Source: Tissierellia bacterium (GTDB lineage: Bacteria; Bacillota_A; Clostridia; Tissierellales; Peptoniphilaceae). From it: a stretch of 64,000 nucleotides of DNA. The notes beneath the pieces are model-generated. The model worked only from the letters and a program-made list of their open reading frames with translations. It searched no databases and was not told the origin of the DNA. The translations under genes and the position numbers were made by a program. How positions within the stretch are numbered: the first letter of the stretch is position 1; every line of letters starts with the position of its first letter. Location of the stretch: positions 53,228-117,227 of the forward strand of contig JAUNVJ010000002.1 in NCBI GenBank assembly GCA_030537695.1. The letters are read 5' to 3'. Positions 19,166-26,718 of the stretch are shown in pieces.

Positions 19166-21430
19166 TTAATTTCCATCATAACTTTTGATATTTTCATCCT
19201 CTAAACGGATAAGAATTCGGGATTTTCTTGTTATTTTTTGTCCCGCTTCCGGGGATTGAGAAATAAAGCCTCTATCACCTTTGATATTATACTCCACTTT
19301 CATACTATTTAAAACCGCTTCTATTTCTTTTTTTGTTTTTCCCGATAAATTCGGCATAATCATCGTATCGGAATCATTGTTATTAATAGCAAGATCTACA
19401 ATAGAGCCTTTTTCTATATAGGCTCCAGCAGAGGGATTTTGACCTGTCACAACTGCGTAATCCGAGACCTTGGAGGATTCTGTATTAAATTTCAACTCTC
19501 CATGGATAATTTGTTTTCCCGCATCTTCCAATAATAAACCGTATACGTCAGGAACTTCAACCATTTCCTTTTTCTCTTGAGATTCATCTTCCGTCTTGGG
19601 AATACCTAAATAATTTAAACTATTTTCTAATATTTCTCCACTGACAGGGGCAGCGATAGACCCACCCAGTATTTCTCCTTTTGGATTGTTCACAATCACA
19701 AGAACGGTTAATTTAGGATCATTTATCGGAGCAACACCGATAAAGGAGGAGATGTAAGCTTCTTTATATCCACCGGATTTTCCGGGAATCTTCGCCGTCC
19801 CTGATTTTCCACCTACTCGGTATCCACTAACATGGGATCGCTTCCCGGTTCCATTTAATACCACTCGTTCCATTAAATTTTTCATGGTGTCTGAGGTCTG
19901 TTCCGAAATCACTTTGCGTTTCGTCTCAGTCTTGAATTTTTCAATGACATTTCCTCGAACATCATCAATTTCTTTAACGACACGTGGAGTATTTAAATAT
20001 CCTCCATTGGCGATGGCGGAAGCTGCGTTGATCAGTTGAATCGGTGTTACGGCAATTCCATGTCCATAACTCATTGTGGCAAGTTTTACTTTTCCAATTT
20101 CTTCTGCTGTTTCAGGAATTTGTCCGATTGCTTCTCCATTGAGCTCAATACCTGTCTTTTTACCAAAGCCGAATGCTTTGATGTATTTTAAGAAATTTTC
20201 ACGTCCCAATTCCTGTCCAATTCGAATAAATGAAATATTACAGGATTGCTCTACTGCCTCTGCCATCGTTTTTTTTCCTTGCACTTTGGAAGTACATCCT
20301 AAGTTTACACCGGGCGCAATTGTAATAACACCGGGACAAGTATAGGTTTTATTGGGACTGGTGGTATCTTGTTCCAAAGCAGCTGCCGCCGTTATCAACT
20401 TAAAAGTCGAGCCGGGTTCATATTGATCGTTAATGCAAAAATTTCTCCAATTTTTAAACCATAAATCCGATTTTTCTTGTCCTGATAAATGATACCACTC
20501 TTCTTTTTGCTTTTCATTAATTGGCTCCTTAGGATGGTTTAAATCGTAATCCCATTTATTGGTCATTGCTAAAATTTCGCCACTGACAGTATCTTGAACA
20601 ATGACGGAAACACTGTCTGCCTCATTGATCTCCAAAGCTTTTAAAGCCGCATTTTCTGCAAATTGTTGAATATTGGAATCCATCGTAAGCTTTACAGCAT
20701 AACCGTCTTTCGGAGCAAAATTTTCTTCTTCCGTCAAAGGAATTCGATTGTAAACATTGTCTTTTAATGCCACATTTTTTCCTGGTATGCCGCTTAATTC
20801 TTCATCGAAACTAGCTTCAATCCCGTATTGACCAATATTTTCATCATTGGTAAACCCAATTAAATGGGCTGCCAAATTATTAAAGGGATAATATCTACGG
20901 ATGACATCGTCGACGCTAATCCCATAAATATTTAATTCTCGAATTGCCATGGCTTGCCTTCGATCGATATTAGAGGCCAAACGGACAAATCGATCTCCTT
21001 CCAATTTATCCAAAATATCTTGAGGGGGAATATTTAAAATTTTACCTAGTTCTTTTGAAATCAACTTAAATGTTTCTCGTTTTCTTTTTTTAAATTCTTC
21101 GTCCCTTTCTTTTTTCTTTTGTCTTAAAGCCGTCATATTATAATACACATTCGCCTTAGAAATATTTATGGCTAATTCTTTATTGTTTCGATCGTAAATG
21201 ATCCCTCGATCAGAAGAAATCACTTCCGTTTTTGTCAATTGATTGAGTGCTTGCCTTGTTAATTCTTCCGACTGTACGACTTGAATATATATCAATCGAA
21301 AAATGATTATTGCAAATAGAAAAGCTAGAAGCAATAGAAAGAATCGTATAAATCCATCGATATCGCGGACTTTGCTTCTTTGTCCTCGATCCTTTCTATA
21401 ATTTCTAGCTTTAGACATATCCCGTTTCAA
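19166..21430 (-). CDS. Class B penicillin-binding protein with two PASTA domains (SpoVD/PBP2B type)
   Basis: Peptidoglycan transpeptidase anchored by one membrane segment (about residues 27-50). A dimerisation domain follows, then the transpeptidase domain with active-site SxxK at Ser341-Lys344 (STFK), SCN at 396-398 and KSGT at 542-545. Two C-terminal PASTA repeats span about 624-683 and 690-743. The start is a TTG with AAGGAGG six bases upstream. Position after ftsL and before mraY fits the divisome PBP. PASTA repeats occur both in SpoVD-type and vegetative PBP2B-type proteins, so spore specificity cannot be decided here. Confidence 0.94.
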   Translation of the reverse strand: MKRDMSKARNYRKDRGQRSKVRDIDGFIRFFLLLLAFLFAIIIFRLIYIQVVQSEELTRQALNQLTKTEVISSDRGIIYDRNNKELAINISKANVYYNMTALRQKKKERDEEFKKRKRETFKLISKELGKILNIPPQDILDKLEGDRFVRLASNIDRRQAMAIRELNIYGISVDDVIRRYYPFNNLAAHLIGFTNDENIGQYGIEASFDEELSGIPGKNVALKDNVYNRIPLTEEENFAPKDGYAVKLTMDSNIQQFAENAALKALEINEADSVSVIVQDTVSGEILAMTNKWDYDLNHPKEPINEKQKEEWYHLSGQEKSDLWFKNWRNFCINDQYEPGSTFKLITAAAALEQDTTSPNKTYTCPGVITIAPGVNLGCTSKVQGKKTMAEAVEQSCNISFIRIGQELGRENFLKYIKAFGFGKKTGIELNGEAIGQIPETAEEIGKVKLATMSYGHGIAVTPIQLINAASAIANGGYLNTPRVVKEIDDVRGNVIEKFKTETKRKVISEQTSDTMKNLMERVVLNGTGKRSHVSGYRVGGKSGTAKIPGKSGGYKEAYISSFIGVAPINDPKLTVLVIVNNPKGEILGGSIAAPVSGEILENSLNYLGIPKTEDESQEKKEMVEVPDVYGLLLEDAGKQIIHGELKFNTESSKVSDYAVVTGQNPSAGAYIEKGSIVDLAINNNDSDTMIMPNLSGKTKKEIEAVLNSMKVEYNIKGDRGFISQSPEAGQKITRKSRILIRLEDENIKSYDGN

Positions 21431-21441
21431 ATTTTTCCTCC

Positions 21442-21846
21442 TTAATCCTTTGTAAATGATCTGAGCACAGAGACAATAGGACTTAGAAAGACGTTGTAAT
21501 TGACATCTTTTTCTGTTTGTTCCGTGTTGGTATCGATATAGACAATTTGAGAGTCATTGGGATAAATCATGCCGAGTTTGTACATCGCTTCATCTTGAAT
21601 TTGAGCAGAAGATTTGATACCTTTTATATCTCCTGCCAAAGCCATCTTTGTTTTTTCCAATTCTTCAATCGTCTCTTTTTGAGCAAGAATTTCACGATCC
21701 ATTCCTGCCAATTGGCTATATATAAATGTTACACTAAAAACTATAATTACAACAATGAAAATTGTCAACATTAAAGGGCGATTCTTTAATATTTTATTTT
21801 TCACTTTTTTTCTTTTAATTTTATTCAATTTATGATTGGATTTCAC
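21442..21846 (-). CDS. ftsL: FtsL-like cell division protein
   Basis: Small bitopic protein with a basic N terminus, one membrane segment (about residues 25-45) and a coiled-coil-forming stretch (about 50-75, REILAQKETIEELEKTK). This is the FtsL/DivIC architecture that joins DivIB in the divisome. Assignment rests mainly on this architecture and on its place between rsmH and the PBP gene. The GTG start overlaps the rsmH stop (GTGA), with GAGGTGG seven bases upstream. Confidence 0.85.
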   Translation of the reverse strand: MKSNHKLNKIKRKKVKNKILKNRPLMLTIFIVVIIVFSVTFIYSQLAGMDREILAQKETIEELEKTKMALAGDIKGIKSSAQIQDEAMYKLGMIYPNDSQIVYIDTNTEQTEKDVNYNVFLSPIVSVLRSFTKD

Positions 21847-22793
21847 GAATGTTCCACCTCGAGTTTTTCAACTGCTCGTAATTTAGCAGAATGAGCACGG
21901 TTGTTTTCTCTTAATTCCGCTTCCGAAGCCACAACCGGTTTACGAGTCAAAATATTGACCTCTCTTCTTTTGTCACAGGTGCAAATAGGAGAATTGGCAG
22001 GACAAATACATTCTTTAAAAGCGTATTTAAATGCTTCTTTTACAATTCGATCTTCCAATGAATGAAAAGAAATAATACACAGACGTCCTCCCGGATTTAA
22101 ATATTGGATAAATTTTCCAATGGATTGACGTAAGACATCCAATTCTTGATTGGTTTCAATACGAATTGCCTGAAAGGTTCTCTTTGCAGGATGGGGTCCT
22201 TTTCTACGAGCACTGGCGGGGATCGCATCTTTTATGACTTCGACCAAATGAAATGTCGTTTCTATCGGCTGTTGTTTTCGTCTTGTAACGATAAATTTTG
22301 CAATACGGGAAGCCCATTTTTCTTCACCATAGTTCTTGATAACCTCAAAAAGTTGTCTTTCTGAATAGGAATTGACTATATCATAGGCGGACAAAGAGGC
22401 ATTTTCATCCATTCTCATATCTAATGGAGCGTCAAAACGGTAGGAAAATCCCCTCTTCCCTTCATCAAATTGATGGGAACTGACACCTAAATCTAACAAA
22501 ATACCGTCCACCTTGGTAATGTTGAGACTGTTTAAAATCACTTCAAAATCTCTATAATTGCTTTTAAATAATTTAAAATTATCATCGATGAGCGATAAAA
22601 CATTTTGAGATTTTTTTAACGCCTCGTCATCTTGATCGATCCCGATTAATAGGCCTGTTCCTTCCAATCTTTTTAAGATTTCTGAGGAATGTCCACCCCC
22701 TCCAACGGTACCGTCTATGTAAATTTTATCTTTGTCCACATGGAGTAATTCTAAAGTCTCCTCCAAAAGCACAGGTTGATGAGAAAAATTCAT
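21843..22793 (-). CDS. rsmH: 16S rRNA (cytosine-1402-N4)-methyltransferase
   Basis: Methylates N4 of C1402 in 16S rRNA, formerly MraW. The S-adenosylmethionine motif DGTVGGGGHS is at residues 28-37, and conserved LDLGVSSHQFDEGKRGFSYR and RIETNQELDVL follow. Length 316 residues is normal. The ATG follows the mraZ stop directly, the usual mraZ-rsmH start of the dcw cluster. Confidence 0.97.
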   Translation of the reverse strand: MNFSHQPVLLEETLELLHVDKDKIYIDGTVGGGGHSSEILKRLEGTGLLIGIDQDDEALKKSQNVLSLIDDNFKLFKSNYRDFEVILNSLNITKVDGILLDLGVSSHQFDEGKRGFSYRFDAPLDMRMDENASLSAYDIVNSYSERQLFEVIKNYGEEKWASRIAKFIVTRRKQQPIETTFHLVEVIKDAIPASARRKGPHPAKRTFQAIRIETNQELDVLRQSIGKFIQYLNPGGRLCIISFHSLEDRIVKEAFKYAFKECICPANSPICTCDKRREVNILTRKPVVASEAELRENNRAHSAKLRAVEKLEVEHS

Positions 22794-23222
22794 TTATATC
22801 CCCAATTCCGACATTTTTTCCGCCAATTCTTCATAACTTAAGCCTTCTTGACTATTGTATTCATTCCAATTTTCTTCTGACCATATTTCTGCACGATTTG
22901 CCAAACCTACCACCACTGCCCGATTTGAAATATTGGCATGGTCCCGTAAATTTTGTGGGATCAAAACACGACCTTGTTTGTCCAAAGTGCAATCTACAGC
23001 ACCGGAAAAAAAGGTTCGCACAAAACTACGAACGGTTGGATTTGTCATGGGAAGGGATTTTAATTTGTTTTCAATGATGGTCCATTCTTCTTTGGGATAG
23101 ACAAATAAACAATGATCCAAACCTTTTGTCATGACGAAAACTTGAAGGTCGTCACGAAATTTTGATGGAATTGTAATACGACCCTTTGGATCTAAGTTGT
23201 GAAAATATTCCCCTATTAACAT
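22794..23222 (-). CDS. mraZ: MraZ, regulator of the division and cell-wall cluster
   Basis: DNA-binding protein of the AbrB-like fold that forms ring oligomers and controls its own operon. Both MraZ domains are visible, each with the DxxGR signature: LDPKGRITIPSKFR (about 11-24) and LDKQGRVLIPQNLR (about 82-95). I place the start at 23222 (MLIGEYFHNL), giving the family-standard 142 residues and a GGTGG ribosome binding site. A longer frame from 23264 would read through the operator repeats described just upstream. Confidence 0.95.
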   Translation of the reverse strand: MLIGEYFHNLDPKGRITIPSKFRDDLQVFVMTKGLDHCLFVYPKEEWTIIENKLKSLPMTNPTVRSFVRTFFSGAVDCTLDKQGRVLIPQNLRDHANISNRAVVVGLANRAEIWSEENWNEYNSQEGLSYEELAEKMSELGI

Positions 23223-23230
23223 TTTATCCA

Positions 23231-23266
23231 CCATTTCATTCCACTTTAATCCATTTCCTACCACTT
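23231..23266 (-). promoter_or_regulatory. MraZ operator: four tandem 10-bp repeats
   Basis: On the minus strand the hexamer AARTGG occurs four times at exact 10-base spacing. The cores are at 23266-23261, 23256-23251, 23246-23241 and 23236-23231 and read AAGTGG, AAATGG, AAGTGG, AAATGG. MraZ of other bacteria binds tandem TGG-containing decamers before mraZ, so this is very likely the autoregulatory site. It lies between the proposed -10 and the mraZ start and ends at the ribosome binding site. Confidence 0.8.
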
Positions 23267-23272
23267 AAATAC

Positions 23273-23301
23273 ATTTTACATTATTTTTAGGGATATTTCC
23301 A
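23273..23301 (-). promoter_or_regulatory. Probable promoter of the mraZ operon
   Basis: TGGAAA, 17-base spacer, TAAAAT on the minus strand. The -10 ends 6 bases before the first MraZ repeat, so a bound MraZ ring would cover the transcription start. The -35 is weak. Confidence 0.5.
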
Positions 23302-23351
23302 TACAAATCACTTATATTTTTAAATAAGCATTTAGGTTCTTTGACAGAAAA

Positions 23352-23380
23352 AAACTATGTCTTTTTTATGGACATAGTTT
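23352..23380 (-). terminator. Terminator after the sensor kinase gene
   Basis: Stem AAACTATGTC / GACATAGTTT with a 9-base A/T loop, followed on the minus strand by TTTTTC. It separates the two-component operon from mraZ. Confidence 0.85.
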
Positions 23381-23404
23381 CTCTTTTTTTATGAAATTAT
23401 ATTT

Positions 23405-24838
23405 TTATTTTTTATTTTTATAGTAGATGAAGTAGAAATCTGATCCTTCCCCTAAGGTGGAATGGACTCCATAGTCATATTGATGAAAAGTTAGTATGCT
23501 CTTTACGATATAAAGTCCTAAGCCGGTACCTACTTGAGGTCTGGTATGATTATTTCGCACTCTGTAAAATCGCTCCCAAATGTCTTCTTGATCTTCTTTG
23601 ACAATACCGATTCCTTTGTCAATACAGTGGAATTCCGTCTTTTCTTCATCCCCTTGAATCAATATTTTTATCTTTTTATTGGAGCCAGAATAATTGATTC
23701 CGTTGATAATTAAATTATACACCACTTGCTCTAATCGTGGGATATCGCCTAAGACTTTTGTATCTCCTCGATGGATCATTTGGATATCAAAACCAGTTGC
23801 TTTTTTTAAAATTCGAATTCTCTGTAAAACCCGTTCCGTCAAAGAAACTAAATCGAATTCTTCTTTTTTCACATCTTCCAAATTAGATTCTAATTTAGAC
23901 AAGTCCAAGAGATCATTGACCAAATCCGTCAAATGATCTGCTTCATTGATTATCGTTTGAATATGTTCTTGTCTTTTCATTTCATCTTCGCCGGAAATAT
24001 CTCGAATCATCTCACCGTAGGATTTTATAACTGTCAGAGGAGTCTTTAAATCATGGCTGACATTGGCGATTAAATCTTTTCTCATTTCAATGGTTTTTGT
24101 CAATTCATTTTTTGCATAATTTAAAGTATCTGCTAAATCATCCATTTCAGTATAAGAACCTTTGGTAAACTTCACATCGTAATTTCCTTGTGCCAATCGC
24201 TTTGCCGTATTACTCATCCGCATCAACGGACGTGACAGTCTTTTGGATACAAAATAAGCGATAAAAAGACCGGAAAACAAGGCCAAAATCGAAACGATTA
24301 TCAAAAACCTCTTTATGACGTCTATCGTGGCATCAACAGGTTTTAATACCGTGTTAATATATAGATAGTGCTTGGTATCATTGGTATTGCCTAAATATCC
24401 TGCATATACAATGGAGGGATCCTCTAAATTGGGATATCGAACTGTGTACACTTTAAATCGGAGATTTTGCCGATCCAATTCTCCAAAAAACTTATCGAAG
24501 TTTTCCGGCAACATTTTTGGCTTTACAATGGATTCAAACATTTTTAAAGGATATCTCCATCGGCCTGTTTCATCCAGTACTTTGATTTCCATTCCTTTTT
24601 TATTGGCATAATTGGAGATCTTTTGTTCAAAATCTTCCGATCCATATTCTCCTCGCAATTGATTGCCTACTTTTGTCACTTCATGAATTTTCATCGTCTC
24701 ATAAAAGTTCGACAGAAATACTATTTGCAAAAGCCAGATAAAACCAAGAATCAGAAGAGCAAAGCACACAAAATACTTCCATAATTTAAAAAGAATCGAA
24801 TGCTTGTCAATTTTTACTCTTTTAATCTCTCGTATCAA
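23405..24838 (-). CDS. Sensor histidine kinase
   Basis: Membrane sensor kinase partner of the response regulator encoded just upstream. Residues 22-42 and about 176-198 are membrane segments enclosing an extracytoplasmic sensor region of about 130 residues of unknown ligand. HAMP follows (199-250), then HisKA with phospho-accepting His262 in VSHDLKTPLT, and an HATPase domain with NGINYSGSN, DKGIGI and TGLGLYIVKS boxes. The start is a TTG overlapping the response-regulator stop by 17 bases. The stimulus cannot be read from sequence. No PAS domain is visible, unlike many WalK/PhoR-type kinases. Confidence 0.93.
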   Translation of the reverse strand: MIREIKRVKIDKHSILFKLWKYFVCFALLILGFIWLLQIVFLSNFYETMKIHEVTKVGNQLRGEYGSEDFEQKISNYANKKGMEIKVLDETGRWRYPLKMFESIVKPKMLPENFDKFFGELDRQNLRFKVYTVRYPNLEDPSIVYAGYLGNTNDTKHYLYINTVLKPVDATIDVIKRFLIIVSILALFSGLFIAYFVSKRLSRPLMRMSNTAKRLAQGNYDVKFTKGSYTEMDDLADTLNYAKNELTKTIEMRKDLIANVSHDLKTPLTVIKSYGEMIRDISGEDEMKRQEHIQTIINEADHLTDLVNDLLDLSKLESNLEDVKKEEFDLVSLTERVLQRIRILKKATGFDIQMIHRGDTKVLGDIPRLEQVVYNLIINGINYSGSNKKIKILIQGDEEKTEFHCIDKGIGIVKEDQEDIWERFYRVRNNHTRPQVGTGLGLYIVKSILTFHQYDYGVHSTLGEGSDFYFIYYKNKK

Positions 24839-25493
24839 ATTTATAACCTATCCCCCGTACAGTAACGATAAATTTCCGATACTCTTTGATGGAATTTCGC
24901 AACATTTTAATATGAGTATCCACGGTTCGATCGTCACCATAAAAATCATAACCCCATACTTTATTTAATAATTTGTCTCTCGAAAGGGCAATATTTTCAT
25001 TTTGAGCTAAAAAAACCAATAATTCGTATTCTTTGGGAGTCATCTCCACCTTATTGTCATCTACAAAAACCACTCGACCGTCTAAATCAATTTTTAGACC
25101 TTCAAATTCCATCTCTTTATTTCCCGTCGTTTTTTGATGACGATTGACGATGACATTGAGCCTTGCCATTAATTCCTTGGGAGAAAAGGGCTTGGTGACA
25201 TAATCGTCTATACCTATTTCAAATCCGAATAATTTATCATATTCCTCGGATCTTGCGGAGAGCATGAGGACAGGAATATCTTTAATTTTACGAATTTCTT
25301 TATAAGAAGAAAAACCATCCAGTCGAGGCATCATAATATCCATGACGATTACATCAAAATCCTCTTCCTTCACTTTTTCAATGGCGTCTAATCCATCCAC
25401 GGCCTCTACTACTTCATGGCCTTCAAATTCTGCATAAATTCGAATGACTTCGCGAATTTTTACCTCATCGTCTACTACTAATATTTTAAACAT
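24822..25493 (-). CDS. OmpR/PhoB-family response regulator
   Basis: Two-domain regulator: receiver domain (1-118) with acidic pocket DDE at 8-10, phospho-acceptor Asp52 in VMDIMMPRLDG and Lys101 in the VTKPF motif, and a C-terminal winged-helix DNA-binding domain (about 125-223) with RTVDTHIKMLRNSI. Start at ATG with AAAGGTGG upstream. Transcribed with the kinase from the promoter before the HD-domain gene. Targets are unknown; OmpR-family proteins bind direct repeats. Confidence 0.95.
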   Translation of the reverse strand: MFKILVVDDEVKIREVIRIYAEFEGHEVVEAVDGLDAIEKVKEEDFDVIVMDIMMPRLDGFSSYKEIRKIKDIPVLMLSARSEEYDKLFGFEIGIDDYVTKPFSPKELMARLNVIVNRHQKTTGNKEMEFEGLKIDLDGRVVFVDDNKVEMTPKEYELLVFLAQNENIALSRDKLLNKVWGYDFYGDDRTVDTHIKMLRNSIKEYRKFIVTVRGIGYKFDTRD

Positions 25494-25514
25494 ATTACCA
25501 CCTTTCGATTGAGA

Positions 25515-26084
25515 TTATAAATTCCCCTTTAAACCACATATTTCCGCACGTGCTTGAAGTCCTTTTATCGTTTCTTCCATTACTTGATCTAAGTCCATCC
25601 CAAGCATTTCACAACCCATTTTTATTATATCTCGATTGCAACCGGCTGCAAATTTCCGATCTTTAAATTTTTTCTTTAAAGATTTCAATTTTAAATCCAG
25701 GACGGATTTTGACGGCCGCATCAAACAGGTTGCATTGATAAGACCTGTCAATTCATCTACGGTAAATAAGGTTTTTTCCATCTTTGAAAGGGGTTCTACT
25801 TCATTTACCACCGTATATCCATGGGATTCTATGGCCCGAATATAGGATGAGGGCCAATGATGTTCTTCTAAAATCTTTCTAGTCATAACACAATGTTGTT
25901 TGGGATATTTTTCATAGTCCAAATCATGACAAAGGCCAACCACACTATAGGCATCTTCCTCTTCTCCCCAAAACTTGGCAAAATGAATCATGGCTGCTTC
26001 TACCTGAAGGGCGTGTTGGATCAGCCTTTCCGATTCGTTATATTCTTTTAATAGATTCATTGCTTCTTCTCTTGTCGGTTTCAT
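25515..26084 (-). CDS. HD-domain hydrolase (HDIG type)
   Basis: Small predicted metal-dependent phosphohydrolase of 189 residues. Metal ligands are visible as His24 in LIQHALQVE, the HD pair His53-Asp54 in GLCHDLDYEKYP, and later His residues in EHHW and ESHG. The substrate is unknown; relatives are often annotated only as HDIG hydrolases. I start at the ATG at 26084, seven bases after GGGGG. It is the first gene of the operon with the response regulator and kinase, 21 bases before the regulator. Whether it takes part in the signalling is an inference from position only. Confidence 0.85.
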   Translation of the reverse strand: MKPTREEAMNLLKEYNESERLIQHALQVEAAMIHFAKFWGEEEDAYSVVGLCHDLDYEKYPKQHCVMTRKILEEHHWPSSYIRAIESHGYTVVNEVEPLSKMEKTLFTVDELTGLINATCLMRPSKSVLDLKLKSLKKKFKDRKFAAGCNRDIIKMGCEMLGMDLDQVMEETIKGLQARAEICGLKGNL

Positions 26085-26113
26085 CAAATTTCCCCCTTTA
26101 TCAATTAGTTATA

Positions 26114-26142
26114 ATTATAGTATTCCCTTTCTAAAATTTCAA
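26114..26142 (-). promoter_or_regulatory. Sigma-A promoter of the HD-hydrolase/two-component operon
   Basis: TTGAAA, 17-base spacer, TATAAT on the minus strand, about 30 bases before the HD-domain gene. Near-consensus. Confidence 0.85.
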
Positions 26143-26214
26143 TCAGAAGAATATTTCACCCTTGTTTATGGAAAAAGATATTTTGGGTATCTTTCAAAAT
26201 AGGAGGGATGATTT

Positions 26215-26634
26215 ATGGAAGGAACAATTAAAAATGGAAAGGCTTTTTTACGTGTGGACAAAGGAGAAGATGTCATAGAAGCCGTAATGGATTTTCTGAA
26301 AAAACATCAGATTACCGCCGGTTCAATTTCCGGTTTGGGAGCTAGTGATCATATTGTCGTTGGACTTTTTGACACTAGGGAAAAAAAGTATTTTCAAAAA
26401 ACCTACAAGGGGATATTCGAAGTGACAAATTTCACCGGTAATATTACGACCAAAGACGGAGAAGTTTATCTTCATATGCATATTACCTTTTCCGACGAAG
26501 ACAATCACGCATTTGGCGGCCATTTAAATTATTGTAATATCAGTGGTGCCTGTGAATTGTTTATCGATATCTTTGATGATCGAGTCGAACGATTTTTCGA
26601 TGAGGAGATTGGACTGAATTTATTGAAATTTTAA
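26215..26634 (+). CDS. PPC-domain (DUF296) DNA-binding-like protein
   Basis: Single-domain protein of 139 residues from the PPC/DUF296 family, found in plant AT-hook proteins and as stand-alone bacterial proteins that trimerise. Conserved features are GSISGLGASDHIVVGLFD and the His-rich metal-site-like stretch LHMHITFSDEDNHAFGGHL (about residues 84-102). The function of bacterial members is not established. AGGAGG lies 8 bases before the ATG. It is divergent from the HD-hydrolase operon and convergent with the DUF3160 gene. No convincing promoter was found in the 70 bases before it. Confidence 0.88.
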   Translation: MEGTIKNGKAFLRVDKGEDVIEAVMDFLKKHQITAGSISGLGASDHIVVGLFDTREKKYFQKTYKGIFEVTNFTGNITTKDGEVYLHMHITFSDEDNHAFGGHLNYCNISGACELFIDIFDDRVERFFDEEIGLNLLKF

Positions 26635-26645
26635 TTTTTATTATT

Positions 26646-26675
26646 AAAAAAAGACGTTGATCAACGTCTTTTTTT
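26646..26675. terminator. Bidirectional terminator between convergent genes
   Basis: Perfect 30-base palindrome with GACGTTGATCAACGTC as its core, flanked by A7 and T7. It can end transcription of the PPC-domain gene on the plus strand and of the DUF3160 gene on the minus strand. Confidence 0.88.
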
Positions 26676-26718
26676 GATTCATATCATTTGCTCTAAGTTT
26701 TTGATAAAGGATGATCCC

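Noticed and set aside
23341..23372. Plus-strand promoter TTGACA with TTTTAT at 17 bases
   Set aside because: It overlaps the kinase terminator and no plus-strand gene follows; the A/T match is likely chance.
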